A stretch of 64,000 nt of DNA from Methanothermobacter thermautotrophicus (GCF_014889545.1 NZ_QKOF01000006.1:124001-188000); one strand, 5' to 3'. Shown: positions 1 through 9,412, counted from the stretch's first letter. Notes: generated by a model not told the origin, from the sequence alone. Made by a program: numbers and translations.

Positions 1-806
1 TCCACAAGGTACCTTGATGGGTTGTCAAAGGCCTCAAGGGCATCCACGACTGTGCACTCAATGGTTATGCTCCCATGGGGCTCATAGGTTGTATCGCCCC
101 AGGAACCCTCTATTTCACTCCAGTCCCTGGTTGCAAGGATGTCGAACAGGGTTCCGTCTATCATTCCCCGGTTGTTCTTGCGCATCTCATACCAGCAGAA
201 CTCCCTGAAGGATAGGGTGTCGTCAACGATCCTCTTACTGTAAACCCTCCGGAGTAGCTCTTCATCAAGGCCCATTAGGGGTGATGATGGGTCATCCTTC
301 AGTTCACCGAAGGCATCCATGGCCAGCCGGTGGTTTTTCAGTCCATAGACAACGAAGTCAATGTCGGAGTTCTCAGGGTCATAGAGTCCTGGCAGTATGG
401 ATCCAGATACGCCCATGTACCTGTAGGGGATTCCGGTTGCATCGTGGAGTGCATCTGCTATTTTAACAGACTTCTGGAGAAGGGGATCTGATGGCGACTC
501 CATTATATTCTCCAGACGTTTTTCAGGCCTCAGTATCTCCCCTACCTTGTTGTGGGGCACGCCCATCATCCTAACCCCAAGCTCATCATAGTGGTGAAGG
601 TACTCTGGGTGTGCATCCGCAAGGAAACGGTATGCCACCTCCGAGCTGACCTTCGAGTATCTTGCAGAGTCCAGTGATCTTTCACCATCCATGTCGGGTA
701 TGTAACGTAAAAATGATATGATCCTCCCGGCAGGATGGAGGTATGAGGTCACAGCAAAGAAAAGGTCATCAGTGGTGTGTATGAAGTCACGGATTCTGGC
801 TCTCAT
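1..806 (-). CDS. Predicted nucleotidyltransferase, 3' part cut by window edge
   Basis: The frame opens with ATG at 806 and stays open to base 1, giving at least 268 residues; the C-terminus lies outside the window. Around residue 135 a G-S motif followed by D-P-E-N-S-D-I-D-F matches the nucleotidyltransferase fold (GS...DxD), whose aspartates bind the metal and nucleotide. The N-terminal ~100 residues are a helical region I do not recognise. A TATA-like TTTATAG on the minus strand near 829-836 lies about 25 bp before the ATG, which suggests a leaderless or nearly leaderless transcript. The gene is divergent from the PPC-domain gene. Substrate unknown. Confidence 0.75.
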   Translation of the reverse strand, partial: MRARIRDFIHTTDDLFFAVTSYLHPAGRIISFLRYIPDMDGERSLDSARYSKVSSEVAYRFLADAHPEYLHHYDELGVRMMGVPHNKVGEILRPEKRLENIMESPSDPLLQKSVKIADALHDATGIPYRYMGVSGSILPGLYDPENSDIDFVVYGLKNHRLAMDAFGELKDDPSSPLMGLDEELLRRVYSKRIVDDTLSFREFCWYEMRKNNRGMIDGTLFDILATRDWSEIEGSWGDTTYEPHGSITIECTVVDALEAFDNPSRYLV

Positions 807-889
807 AGATAAATTAAATGCTTGATGTGACTATAAACCTTTTCATATGATAATCATAAGACTTGAACCGGGCATGGACCTAATGGGAG

Positions 890-1210
890 ATGAGGGCAGC
901 TGAAGAGGATGGGGTTGTGGTGACGGGTATAGGGAGCCTCCACAGGGTCAGGATACGGACGGCTGATGAATCAGACCTCATGGTCAGGGGTCCCCTTGAG
1001 ATACTTTCACTGCAGGGAACCATCTCACGTGATGGGGTGCACCTCCACATTGCAGTCGCCGATTCAGAGGGCAGGGTTACAGGGGGCCACCTCAGGGGGG
1101 ACTGCCCGGTGAGGACAACTGCAGAGGTCGCAGTGATCCCATATAAAGGGGTGCTGCGGAGGGTGATGGACAGGAGGACAGGGTACAGGGAACTCATTGT
1201 CATTGATTGA
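890..1210 (+). CDS. PPC/DUF296-domain DNA-binding protein, probably frameshifted at its N-terminus
   Basis: The 106-residue product carries the core of the PPC (DUF296) domain: a GIGSL turn near residue 14, then GTIS, H-L-H-I and GGHL segments. In archaea and bacteria such proteins are small, trimeric and presumed DNA-binding. The ATG at 890 has no well-spaced ribosome site. The usual first beta strand and RLxPGxDL motif are instead encoded just upstream from the ATG at 847 (MIIIRLEPGMDLM) in another frame that stops at 901. Removing one G from the GGG at 885-887 would join both into one typical PPC protein. The gene is therefore either broken, mis-sequenced or recoded. Confidence 0.6.
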   Translation: MRAAEEDGVVVTGIGSLHRVRIRTADESDLMVRGPLEILSLQGTISRDGVHLHIAVADSEGRVTGGHLRGDCPVRTTAEVAVIPYKGVLRRVMDRRTGYRELIVID

Positions 1211-1436
1211 GCCCTGAGTTTCACTCCGGATTCCCTGGAGGTTCCACAATACATGGTTCCAGAATCATCACACTGGGGTTTTTACTAGCAGTACCCGGGG
1301 TCAACTACAGGTTTCCATCATCACCAGCCACCATAGTTTCTTATCTCCTCAACATCCGCTCCCATCACCACCCGCTGCTAACAGTCTGGGCATCCTACTT
1401 ATAGGGGCAGCTCCAGAATATAATGATGGTGATGTA

Positions 1437-2003
1437 ATGATATATGAGCACCTTGAAGATCCTCTCCTCTATGATGGGAGTCAGATAGAACCTGCATGGG
1501 CCCTCAGTGAACTGGGAATAAAGGGCTCAAGCATAATAACGTGGATAGGCCCCATGGATGTGAAGAATATAGTGGATTATGAGGATGTTGAACTTGAGAT
1601 AAGGTCTGAGGAGGTCCTCCATTTCATTGTTGAGCACTTCGATGAGCAGCCATCCAGCCTGAGGCTTGCATACCACAGGCAGAGGATTCTTGTGATGCTG
1701 CTCATGGAGGAACTCATGAGAATTGGTGTGCGGACAAGGAGAGAGGGGGATGATCTCTACATAGGTTCATCAAAGCTCACGGTTTCAATAGCAACGGCCT
1801 CTGTGTCCAGCATGAAGATACACCTCGGCATCAACATCCATGAGAGGGGGACACCCGAGGATGTTGATACCATCGGACTCATGGATGAAAAGCCTAAACT
1901 TTCGGATGATGACATTAAGGCAATAGCTGAGAATGTTGCAATGGCATATATACATGAGATTGATTCCATTGAGGAAGATATAGCCAAGACAAGGATCTTT
2001 TAG
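1437..2003 (+). CDS. DUF366 family protein
   Basis: A 188-residue soluble protein that I recognise as the archaeal DUF366 family; no biochemical function is established as far as I know. The start ATG at 1437 follows a GGTGATGT ribosome site with close spacing. A TATA-like ACTTATAG lies near 1396. It sits 84 bp upstream of queD-queE in the same direction, so a link with 7-deazaguanine/tRNA modification is a context-based guess only. The C-terminal third is acidic and helical ([20 protein letters not shown]). Confidence 0.7.
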   Translation: MIYEHLEDPLLYDGSQIEPAWALSELGIKGSSIITWIGPMDVKNIVDYEDVELEIRSEEVLHFIVEHFDEQPSSLRLAYHRQRILVMLLMEELMRIGVRTRREGDDLYIGSSKLTVSIATASVSSMKIHLGINIHERGTPEDVDTIGLMDEKPKLSDDDIKAIAENVAMAYIHEIDSIEEDIAKTRIF

Positions 2004-2087
2004 GCGTATAGGGATGGAAAGAAGGATTAGGTCTCAGGATATGGCCAGAATCTTATTCAGCCTCATCTAATCGTTGAAGTGGTAATG

Positions 2088-2564
2088 ATGAAGATAGTTA
2101 TAAATGGAATACACGCAAACCTGAGGTTTTCAGCTGCCCATATGATACCTGAACATGAATCGTGTGGCTGCATACACGGCCACTCCTATATAGTTGACGT
2201 TAAGGTTGAGGGGAAGAGGAGTGGGAAGCATGGCTTTGTAGCTGATTTCAAGGATGTTAAGGATATAGTCAGACGAATATGCAATGAATTTGACCATAAA
2301 CTCCTGATACCCCTCAGGAACCCCCTGATAAACTTCACATCCACCAGCAGAGCAGTTAAATTTGAAATAGCAGGTAAGAAGTACACCATACCCGAGGAGG
2401 ACTGCTGCCTCCTTGACCTTGAATCCAGCTCTGCAGAGGAACTTTCAAGGTACTTCGCATCAACACTCTTCAAGGAACTGAGCAGCAGGTATGATATATC
2501 CTCTGTTGAGGTCTGTGTGAATGAGGGTATAGGACAGGGGGCCGTATACACAATATCCAGGTGA
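2088..2564 (+). CDS. queD: 6-carboxytetrahydropterin synthase family protein (QueD-like)
   Basis: The 158-residue product belongs to the PTPS/QueD family. It has the zinc-binding FSAAH near residue 13 and C-x3-HGH (CGCIHGH) near residue 28, where the first Cys is catalytic, and a C-terminal CVNEG with the catalytic Glu. QueD converts dihydroneopterin triphosphate to 6-carboxytetrahydropterin on the route to preQ0, the archaeosine precursor. In-frame GTG 2079 and ATG 2085 are possible starts; ATG 2088 fits best with the family's N-terminus (MKIVINGI) and with the GGTA ribosome-site remnant. The stop overlaps the ribosome site of queE, so the two are translationally coupled. Confidence 0.85.
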   Translation: MKIVINGIHANLRFSAAHMIPEHESCGCIHGHSYIVDVKVEGKRSGKHGFVADFKDVKDIVRRICNEFDHKLLIPLRNPLINFTSTSRAVKFEIAGKKYTIPEEDCCLLDLESSSAEELSRYFASTLFKELSSRYDISSVEVCVNEGIGQGAVYTISR

Positions 2565-2569
2565 TCTCG

Positions 2570-3304
2570 ATGAGGGCACCCATCGTGGAGGTCTTCAGCA
2601 GCATACAGGGCGAGGGCCTCCTTGTGGGAAAGAGGCAGGTCTTTGTGAGGTTCGCAGGCTGTAACCTCAACTGCAGCTACTGTGACACGCCAGAGAGCAG
2701 GGACCCTGCAGCCGGAAGGCTCTTAACAGTACCTGAACTTAAAGATATTGTTGAAGGGCTCATAACACCAGATTTTCATTCAATAAGCATTACAGGGGGC
2801 GAACCCCTCCTGTACCCTGATTTTATCTGCGAATTCCTTGAGGAGATTCCTCACAGGACCCTTCTCGAGACCAACGGCTCCCTACCACGCAACGCAGAGA
2901 TGATATCCCACCTCCTTGACTACGCCTCAGTTGATATAAAAATGGCTGAACATTTTTCAGACAATTTAGGATCCAATACTACAGAATCCGATATATCCGG
3001 TCCTGGAGACGTCATTGAACGGGAGATTCAAGTCATAAACATATTAATATCAAGAGGTGTAGATACATATTGTAAGGTGGTTGTGATGCCCACAACAGGG
3101 GCGGACTACATGGGGGCCCTGGCAAAGAGGGTCCTTGAAGGCGTTGATGAACCGGAAAAACTTTCAATGGTTATACAGCCATGCAGTCCCCCTGAGCAGT
3201 GGGCTCAATACACTCCTCGCCTGCTGGAAATGTCCCAGGAAGCCGGAAAGTATATGGATGTTTACGTGATACCACAGATGCATAGGGCCCTTGGCCTTAG
3301 ATAG
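2570..3304 (+). CDS. queE: 7-carboxy-7-deazaguanine synthase (radical SAM)
   Basis: The 244-residue protein has the QueE hallmarks: an N-terminal SIQGEG, the radical SAM cysteines C-x3-C-x2-C (CNLNCSYC) near residue 31, and GGEPLL. QueE contracts 6-carboxytetrahydropterin to 7-carboxy-7-deazaguanine in archaeosine biosynthesis. The start ATG at 2570 is chosen because a complete GGTGATC ribosome site ends 3 bases before it, overlapping the queD stop; a GTG at 2561 lies inside that site. It is followed after 11 bp by the first CBS gene, which may be co-transcribed. queC is not in the window. Confidence 0.9.
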   Translation: MRAPIVEVFSSIQGEGLLVGKRQVFVRFAGCNLNCSYCDTPESRDPAAGRLLTVPELKDIVEGLITPDFHSISITGGEPLLYPDFICEFLEEIPHRTLLETNGSLPRNAEMISHLLDYASVDIKMAEHFSDNLGSNTTESDISGPGDVIEREIQVINILISRGVDTYCKVVVMPTTGADYMGALAKRVLEGVDEPEKLSMVIQPCSPPEQWAQYTPRLLEMSQEAGKYMDVYVIPQMHRALGLR

Positions 3305-3315
3305 GAGGTTTTCAG

Positions 3316-3879
3316 ATGGAAATGGAAACAAAGGTTACAGTCCATGATGCCATGACATCGAATGTTATAACAGCCGACCCTGGCATCAGCGTTGCAGAAG
3401 CAGCATCAATAATGACCGAGAAGAAGGTTGGAAGCATCATCGTCAAGAGCAACTCCGAACCAGAAGGACTCATCACAGAGAGTGACATCATAAGGAAGGT
3501 TGTTTCCAGGGACCTGCACGCCAGCAAGGTTACAGTGGGGGAGGTGATGACCCGCAACCTCATAAGCATAGAACCCGAGAGGGAGCTCAGCGAAGCAGCC
3601 AGGTTAATGGCCAAGAACAGCATAAGGAGACTTCCGGTGGTCAAGGACGGGGCACTTGTCGGGATTCTGACGTCATCTGACGTCATGATGGTGGCCCCGG
3701 AACTCACAGAGATCCTTGTTGAGAATGCGAGGATCGAAGAGAACAGGGTGCAGATCCCTGAAGGTGAGAGGTCAGTGCCGGGTGTCTGTGAGATATGCGG
3801 CAACTTTGAGGAGTACCTTGAGGAGTACGATGGTAAATACATATGTGAGGAGTGTAAAGAGGACCTAGAGGGTGAATGA
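3316..3879 (+). CDS. CBS-pair protein with C-terminal zinc-knuckle
   Basis: The 187-residue protein has two CBS motifs (about residues 8-60 and 75-130), which form a Bateman module that typically binds adenosyl ligands, followed by a small domain with two CxxC pairs (CEIC and CEEC, about 150-183) likely to bind zinc. An AGGAGG site precedes the ATG. The start is 11 bp after queE. It is the first of five consecutive CBS genes. The ligand and target are unknown; the zinc tail suggests nucleic-acid or protein contact, which is inference. Confidence 0.85.
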   Translation: MEMETKVTVHDAMTSNVITADPGISVAEAASIMTEKKVGSIIVKSNSEPEGLITESDIIRKVVSRDLHASKVTVGEVMTRNLISIEPERELSEAARLMAKNSIRRLPVVKDGALVGILTSSDVMMVAPELTEILVENARIEENRVQIPEGERSVPGVCEICGNFEEYLEEYDGKYICEECKEDLEGE

Positions 3880-4690
3880 TTTGTTTGTAAGAGACGTAAT
3901 GACATTAAATCCTGTCTCAGTCTCACTTGAAACCGCCGCCACGAGAGTAAGATCTATTTTAAGGGATGAAGAGTTCAGATGCGTCCCTGTGGTTGACGGG
4001 GAAAAACTGAGGGGTATTATAACCCGGGGTGATGTCCTTAACATCACAGCGACAAAGTCCAACCTTGAGGCAAGGGGCATAATGGAAAGGCCAAGGCTGA
4101 TCCTGACCCCTGAAATGGATGCAATGAAGGCTGCAGCCGACCTGGTGAGGGCCGGTGAAATACAGGCCCCTGTGGTTGAGTCCACAGAGAGCATGAAACT
4201 TGTGGGGATAGTCAGCACCATAGACTTCATCTCAGGGTTCATTGAAAACGGATATGAACCCGTCAAGAGTCCAGTGATCGAAATAATGACACCTGAACCT
4301 GTCACCTGCCAGCACAGCGATCCTGTATCAGCAGTATGGGATAAGATGGATGAATCAGGATTTTCAGGGCTGCCAGTGATGAAGAACGGCAAACTGATAG
4401 GTATCATAACAAGGAAGGACCTCATAAGGTACGGCCATGCCCGGATTCACAGGGAGTCCGGTGATGTGAGGTCAGCGGCGGTTGAGAAGATAATGAAGAC
4501 ACCACCTGTGGCCATAACGCCCGATACGCCTTCTGAAAAAGCTGCTTTTCTTATGCTGGATAGGGACATCGGTAGAATCCCTGTTGTTGAGAATCCGGTG
4601 TTCATAAAAAGTGACCCCAGCATGGTGAAGGAAGCCGATCTTCTGGGCATAGTGTCCAGGGAGGACGTCCTCAAAGCATATATCAAGTGA
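3872..4690 (+). CDS. Four-CBS-domain protein
   Basis: A 272-residue protein made almost wholly of four CBS motifs (about residues 5-58, 68-122, 135-190 and 205-270), each ending in a GI(I/V)(S/T)..D segment. The GTG at 3872 overlaps the end of the preceding gene; a TTG at 3881 is the better-placed start because GGTGA at 3871-3875 then becomes a normally spaced ribosome site and the protein would open with FVRDVMT. The gene overlaps its neighbour by 8 bp and is probably translated together with it. No catalytic domain is present, so it is a stand-alone ligand sensor. Confidence 0.8.
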   Translation: MNDLFVRDVMTLNPVSVSLETAATRVRSILRDEEFRCVPVVDGEKLRGIITRGDVLNITATKSNLEARGIMERPRLILTPEMDAMKAAADLVRAGEIQAPVVESTESMKLVGIVSTIDFISGFIENGYEPVKSPVIEIMTPEPVTCQHSDPVSAVWDKMDESGFSGLPVMKNGKLIGIITRKDLIRYGHARIHRESGDVRSAAVEKIMKTPPVAITPDTPSEKAAFLMLDRDIGRIPVVENPVFIKSDPSMVKEADLLGIVSREDVLKAYIK

Positions 4691-4701
4691 AATGGTGGCC
4701 C

Positions 4702-4743
4702 ATGATAAGGGAAGGACCCATCATCCAGAACCCAGTTTTTATT
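4702..4743 (+). terminator. Probable terminator after the first two CBS genes
   Basis: ATGAT (4702-4706) and ATCAT (4720-4724) flank GGG/CCC (4709-4711/4717-4719), forming a hairpin. It is followed by a run of five T at 4736-4740 and further AT. The position after the CBS gene ending at 4690 fits an end of transcription before the separate promoter of the next gene. Confidence 0.4.
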
Positions 4744-4768
4744 AATAAAATTATTTTAAGTAATAACG

Positions 4769-4789
4769 ATACTTACTTCATGTAAGTAT
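4769..4789. promoter_or_regulatory. 21-bp inverted repeat upstream of the CBS gene trio (possible operator)
   Basis: Perfect 8-bp arms ATACTTAC (4769-4776) and GTAAGTAT (4782-4789) are separated by 5 bp. The repeat ends 21 bp before the ATG at 4811 and lies just downstream of an AT-rich stretch (4736-4765) that can hold the TATA box. That is where an archaeal repressor would block transcription start. The binding protein is unknown. Confidence 0.5.
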
Positions 4790-4810
4790 ATCTCCCAGAG
4801 AGGTGTGTAA

Positions 4811-5752
4811 ATGAGAAAAAAAGACACCATAAACCTGGTAAAGTCTAGGGACCGTGGTCCCGTCGAATTCGAGAGCAGAAACTTCGACCATGAAGGCGAT
4901 GTGATGGCCATCGCCAGGAAGGAAGTTATTTCCATACCACAGACAGCCACCATCAAGGAAGCAGCGGAGATAATGGTTAAGAACAAATTCAGGAGGCTTC
5001 CAATAACAAACCCAGGGACAGGTAAGCTCCAGGGGATAGTTACGGCCATGGATATCCTGGACTTTTTAGGAGGGGGAGATAAATCCAAGATCATCGATAA
5101 GAAATATGATGATAACTTCCTTGCAGCTGTCAATGAATCAGTTAAAAGTATCATGACACGTGACGTTATCAGCATAACCACCAGGGATTCAATTGCAGAT
5201 GCAGTGAGCATGATGCTTGAGAACAGTGTCGGTGCGCTACCAGTAGTTGATGATGACGAGAAGATAGCTGGAATAGTATCTGAGAGGGACTTCGTACTTC
5301 TCATGGCAGGGGTGTTCAATGATGAGGTGACAGAGGAGCACATGACAGCAGATGTGATAAGCACAACACCAGGCACACCCATAGAGGGCGCTTCAAAGAT
5401 AATGGTCAGGAACAGGCTAAGGAGGATCCCTGTTATTGGTGAAGAGAGAAAAACCCCACACCCGGAGGAGGAAAAAATCGTCGGGATAGTGACATCCACT
5501 GACATACTCGAGTTCCTTGGAAGGAACCAGGCCTTCAATGCAATGAAAACCAACAGTGCCGAGGAGGTCCTCTCAACACCTGTAAACGAGATCATGGAGA
5601 CACGGGTCTGCACGGTAACATCAACAACACCCCTGGGAAGGGTATGTGAGCTCATGGAGAAACATGGAATAGGAGGACTTCCCGTGGTGGACTATGGAAA
5701 CCTGACAGGAATAATAACTGAAAGCGATTTACTGAGGGCAATAGCCGGGTAG
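4811..5752 (+). CDS. Four-CBS-domain protein
   Basis: A 313-residue protein with four CBS motifs (about residues 32-88, 112-165, 175-243 and 255-312) and an N-terminal ~30-residue polar extension. The start follows GAGGTG with normal spacing. The 120-bp gap before it holds a terminator-like hairpin and a palindrome, so it probably begins a new transcription unit with the two following CBS genes, which it abuts at 9-bp spacing. It has no recognisable effector domain. Confidence 0.85.
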   Translation: MRKKDTINLVKSRDRGPVEFESRNFDHEGDVMAIARKEVISIPQTATIKEAAEIMVKNKFRRLPITNPGTGKLQGIVTAMDILDFLGGGDKSKIIDKKYDDNFLAAVNESVKSIMTRDVISITTRDSIADAVSMMLENSVGALPVVDDDEKIAGIVSERDFVLLMAGVFNDEVTEEHMTADVISTTPGTPIEGASKIMVRNRLRRIPVIGEERKTPHPEEEKIVGIVTSTDILEFLGRNQAFNAMKTNSAEEVLSTPVNEIMETRVCTVTSTTPLGRVCELMEKHGIGGLPVVDYGNLTGIITESDLLRAIAG

Positions 5753-5761
5753 GTGGTTACA

Positions 5762-6598
5762 GTGGATATAGGGAGCATAATGACAGATGAAGTCGTCGTC
5801 ATGGATGAAACACAGCAGGTTGCCTATGCAAGGAACCTCATGCTGAGACACGGGATAAGCAGGGTCGTGGTTGTTGACGCGGATGGTAAACCGGTCGGTA
5901 TAGTTACTGAGACAGATATAACCAGGAAACTCCGTGTTAACGGTCCCGACTGGAAGAGGAGACCAATAGATAAGATCTCCATAAGGAGGGTGATGACAGA
6001 GAACCCCATAACCGTGAATATTGGCGACACCCCACGGGATGCAGCTGACCTCATGCTGAGGAAGGATGTGGGGTCCCTCCTTGTAATGGATGGGGAGGAA
6101 CTTGCAGGCATAGTGACCAAGAAGGACCTTCTCAGGTTCTTCAAGGACAGATGCGCCGGCAGATGGAAGGTCAGGGACCTCATGACAGAGGACGTTAAAA
6201 CGGTAACACCAAACCACACACTCTCCCATGTAATAAGCGTCATGGAGGAGAACAACATCTCAAGGGTGGTTGTGACAGACAATGGCACAGTTGAGGGGAT
6301 AATAACCTCAGAGAACCTCTCATTCGCAACCTTTGAGGACCCGGAGAGAGGCATACCCGTCGAGAGGATCTACTTCATAAGCAGGACCTCGGAGGATAAG
6401 AAGAGGGTCCGGACCATTGCAATGCTAACCGCGGGGGACATAATGACCGAGAACGTGATAACGGTTGAACCATCAGTTGATGCATCTGAGGCAGCAAGCA
6501 TCATGCTTGAAAACAGTATAAGCGGCCTCCCTGTGGTTGAAGATGGTGAACTGGTGGGAATAATAACCAAAACAGATATAATAAGCGGAATCCAGTAG
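5762..6598 (+). CDS. Four-CBS-domain protein
   Basis: 278 residues, with four CBS motifs. The GTG at 5762 is chosen because AGGTGG at 5751-5756 is then spaced normally and the protein starts directly with the first CBS strand (MDIGSIMTDEVVV); a GTG at 5753 lies inside that ribosome site. The insert between CBS 1 and 2 (RVNGPDWKRRPIDKISIRRV) resembles that of the next protein, so the two look like tandem duplicates. Presumed adenosyl-ligand sensor; the partner is unknown. Confidence 0.85.
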   Translation: MDIGSIMTDEVVVMDETQQVAYARNLMLRHGISRVVVVDADGKPVGIVTETDITRKLRVNGPDWKRRPIDKISIRRVMTENPITVNIGDTPRDAADLMLRKDVGSLLVMDGEELAGIVTKKDLLRFFKDRCAGRWKVRDLMTEDVKTVTPNHTLSHVISVMEENNISRVVVTDNGTVEGIITSENLSFATFEDPERGIPVERIYFISRTSEDKKRVRTIAMLTAGDIMTENVITVEPSVDASEAASIMLENSISGLPVVEDGELVGIITKTDIISGIQ

Positions 6599-6607
6599 GT
6601 GGAGAGT

Positions 6608-7426
6608 ATGATAATCAAAAACATCATGTCAGAGGATCCCATCTGCATTGATAAGGACCAGAACATATGCGACGCCCTGAGACTCATGGGTAAAAGGAAC
6701 GTCTCAAGGCTCCTTGTTATAAACACCAACAGCGACCATGAGAGGGAACTCGTTGGGATAGTTACCGAGAAGGACATAGCACTCAAACTCGGATCCTCAA
6801 GGTATGGCAACATGGCACCATCCCACTTCCACGTCTCAACGGTCATGACACAGGAACTCATAACAGCAGACCCTGATATGGATGCCGGAAACGCGGCAAA
6901 CATGATGCTCGAGAACAACATCGGAAGCCTCCCTGTTCTCAGGGACGATGAAATCGTGGGTATAGTTACAAAGTCAGACCTCCTGGACATCTGCAGGGGA
7001 AGGGCCTATGAGAGGTACACTGCAGCCGATGTCATGAGCACAGAGATGATAACTGTGTCCCCGGCAGAGAGGGTTGTCCATGCGAGGAGGATGATGATCG
7101 AAGCCGGCATAGGCCGTCTGCTTGTCATGGAGGAGGATGAACTTGCAGGCATACTCACAGCCAGGGACATGACAAGGGCTGTTATAAACTTCAGGAAGCT
7201 CGTCCCTGACAGGCACAAGCCCTCAAGGATAAGGAACCTCCTGGTGGAGGATATAATGAAGCAGAACGTGAGGACAGTTGCGGAGGATACCCCGGTAACT
7301 GAAGTGGCATCACTCATGCTGGAGACAGGTTACGGAGGATTCCCTGTAACCAACCAGAAAGTTGAGGGCATAGTAACAAAGACAGACATCCTTGACCTCA
7401 TGGTTGAGATAGAGGGTGTCTTCTAA
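6608..7426 (+). CDS. Four-CBS-domain protein
   Basis: 272 residues and four CBS motifs. The start at ATG 6608 follows AGGTGGAGAGT; the upstream GTG at 6599 overlaps the ribosome site. It is last in the three-gene CBS run 4811-7426 and paralogous to its upstream neighbour. It ends 25 bp before the RNA ligase start, so the ligase may belong to the same transcript, although a T-rich stretch at 7430-7438 between them could weaken read-through. Confidence 0.85.
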   Translation: MIIKNIMSEDPICIDKDQNICDALRLMGKRNVSRLLVINTNSDHERELVGIVTEKDIALKLGSSRYGNMAPSHFHVSTVMTQELITADPDMDAGNAANMMLENNIGSLPVLRDDEIVGIVTKSDLLDICRGRAYERYTAADVMSTEMITVSPAERVVHARRMMIEAGIGRLLVMEEDELAGILTARDMTRAVINFRKLVPDRHKPSRIRNLLVEDIMKQNVRTVAEDTPVTEVASLMLETGYGGFPVTNQKVEGIVTKTDILDLMVEIEGVF

Positions 7427-7451
7427 ATTACTTTTTTTAAGGAGAGCTCAA

Positions 7452-8597
7452 GTGAATTCAATGAACAGTGACATCCCCTTCGACATGATCCAGGAGAGGA
7501 CAGGTATACCATCTTCAAGGTTGAAGGTTGCATTTGCCAGGGGAAGTGTGAGGCTCCTTGAAGCCAGGGGTCTCCGGGCCATCCTCTTCAAGAAGCCCCT
7601 CGGTGACCTGGAGGCAGGGACGGTGATCTACCTTGGAGATGAAACTGAGGTCATAAGGGGATTTCCAAAGATAAGGAGGACACTGCTACTCTCACCCACC
7701 ATCAGGGAACACTTCAGGGACAGGGTTGCTGTAGAGGAAAAGATGAATGGCTACAATGTTCGTATTGCACGCCTGTTATCAGGAGAAACCGTGGCACTCA
7801 CAAGGGGGGGTCATGTCTGCCCCTTCACCACCACGAAGGCTCAGGAACTCCTCGACCTCGACGAATTCTTCAGGGAACACCCGGACCTCGTAGTATGTGG
7901 AGAGATGGTTGGAAGGGATAACCCCTATGTTTCACATGACTACCCGGAGGTCGGATCCCTCGGGTTCAGGGTATTCGATCTGCGGGAGAAGAACACAAAC
8001 AGGCCTCTCCCTGTTGAAGAGAGGAGGGAACTCCTGGATTCCTATGGACTTCCTAGTGTGCGTCTATTCGGCGTCTACCCAACTGAGGATGCAGCCCAGA
8101 AGGTTGCAGATATAATCAGGGCCCTCGGAAGGGAGGGAAGGGAGGGCGTGGTTATGAAGGACCCCTCCATGGAGTTACCCCCCCTGAAGTACACATCATC
8201 ACAGGCCCATGCGCGTGAACTTGCATACGCCTTCAGCTACCCCTTCGACTTTGGTAGACCATTCTTCTTCAGCAGAGTCATAAGGGAGGGCTTCCAGGCC
8301 TATGAACTCGATGAATCAGATGATGAAACCCTTGAAAGGGCACGCCGCCTCGGGGAGGCAATAATATACCCCATGCTCGAGAGGATAAAGAGCATATCAG
8401 CTGGCGAGGCCGCCTATGAGGACACTGTCATCGACGTTGAGGACAGGGAGGCAGCAGAAGAATTTATACGTCACCTCGTCCGCCTGGGGGTCTCAGCCAC
8501 CCTCGCAGATTACCGTGACGGCAGGGCAACCATAAGACGCTTCTACCAGTCAACAACTGACAGGATAAACAACTACCTTAAGGGGGGCCTCTACTGA
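7452..8597 (+). CDS. ATP-dependent RNA ligase, Rnl3 family
   Basis: The protein is 381 residues when started at GTG 7452, which follows AAGGAG with 7-base spacing. The nucleotidyl-transfer motif K-M-N-G is then at residues 97-100. This agrees with the characterised M. thermautotrophicus RNA ligase, a homodimer of the same length with catalytic Lys97. Downstream are VCGEMVG (motif III/IIIa region), EGVVMK (motif IV) and KYTSS (motif V), then a helical C-terminal dimerisation domain. It joins 5'-phosphate to 3'-hydroxyl RNA ends and can circularise RNA; the cellular role is not settled. Its stop overlaps the start of the prephenate dehydratase gene. Confidence 0.93.
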   Translation: MNSMNSDIPFDMIQERTGIPSSRLKVAFARGSVRLLEARGLRAILFKKPLGDLEAGTVIYLGDETEVIRGFPKIRRTLLLSPTIREHFRDRVAVEEKMNGYNVRIARLLSGETVALTRGGHVCPFTTTKAQELLDLDEFFREHPDLVVCGEMVGRDNPYVSHDYPEVGSLGFRVFDLREKNTNRPLPVEERRELLDSYGLPSVRLFGVYPTEDAAQKVADIIRALGREGREGVVMKDPSMELPPLKYTSSQAHARELAYAFSYPFDFGRPFFFSRVIREGFQAYELDESDDETLERARRLGEAIIYPMLERIKSISAGEAAYEDTVIDVEDREAAEEFIRHLVRLGVSATLADYRDGRATIRRFYQSTTDRINNYLKGGLY

Positions 8598-9412
8598 CCT
8601 CTCTTCCAATAGCCTACCTGGGCCCTGAGGGGACATTCACAGAGGAGGCAGCCCGGAGGGTCGGTGAGGAACTCATTCCCTTTGATTCAATACTCGAGGT
8701 GCTGGGTGCAGTGGCCACTGGAAGGGCATCACGGGGTGTTGTACCCATCGAAAACTCAATAGAGGGGCCGGTGGGGGTCACCCTTGACCTTCTTGCCTGG
8801 GAATATGATCTCTGCATAGAGGGTGAGATAATACTCCGCGTAAGGCACAACCTCCTTGTTAACCCGGGTGTATCCATGGATGAGATCCGGGAGGTCTACT
8901 CCCATCCCCAGTCCCTTGCACAGTGCAGAGGGTTCCTGGAGGAACTGGGTGCCTCAACACACTCAACACCAAGCACGGCTGCAGCTGCAAGGACCATAAT
9001 GGGGAGGAGGGAATGCGCGGCCATAGGAACGAGAAGGGCTGCGGATATATATGGCCTCGAGGCGATTGCAGAGAACATCCAGGACTTTGACCCCAACTTC
9101 ACAAGGTTCATAGTCCTTTCAGAGGGTGACCATGAACCAACAGGAAGGGATAAGACCTCCATAGTCTTCTCACTATCAGAGGATAAACCAGGGGGACTCC
9201 ATGAGATCCTGGGGTTCTTCGCGGACGCAGGAGTCAACCTCACCAAGATAGAGTCCCGCCCATCAAAGAGGGGTCTTGGCAAGTACATATTCTTTGTGGA
9301 TTTCCAGGGACACCGGAAGGACCAGCATGTAAGGGAAATACTAGGGAGCATAGCTGAAAGGACCCCCTTCTTCAAGATTCTGGGTTCATATCCTGAAATG
9401 ACTGATTATTGA
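8594..9412 (+). CDS. pheA: Prephenate dehydratase with apparent CTG start
   Basis: The 272-residue protein comprises a prephenate dehydratase domain (about 1-180: IAYLGPEGTFTEEAA at the N-terminus, VVPIENSIEGPV, the NFTRFIVL region) and a C-terminal ACT regulatory domain (about 190-265: KPGGLHEIL, ESRPSKRGLGKYIFFVD) for phenylalanine feedback. It makes phenylpyruvate for Phe synthesis. The essential N-terminal strand lies upstream of every ATG, GTG or TTG: between the in-frame stop at 8579 and IAYLGPEG only CTG 8594 is a plausible start. It forms a CTGA overlap with the ligase stop and follows a GGGGGG run. Beginning at the GTG of 8699 would delete the substrate-binding N-terminus. Confidence 0.85.
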   Translation: MTSLPIAYLGPEGTFTEEAARRVGEELIPFDSILEVLGAVATGRASRGVVPIENSIEGPVGVTLDLLAWEYDLCIEGEIILRVRHNLLVNPGVSMDEIREVYSHPQSLAQCRGFLEELGASTHSTPSTAAAARTIMGRRECAAIGTRRAADIYGLEAIAENIQDFDPNFTRFIVLSEGDHEPTGRDKTSIVFSLSEDKPGGLHEILGFFADAGVNLTKIESRPSKRGLGKYIFFVDFQGHRKDQHVREILGSIAERTPFFKILGSYPEMTDY

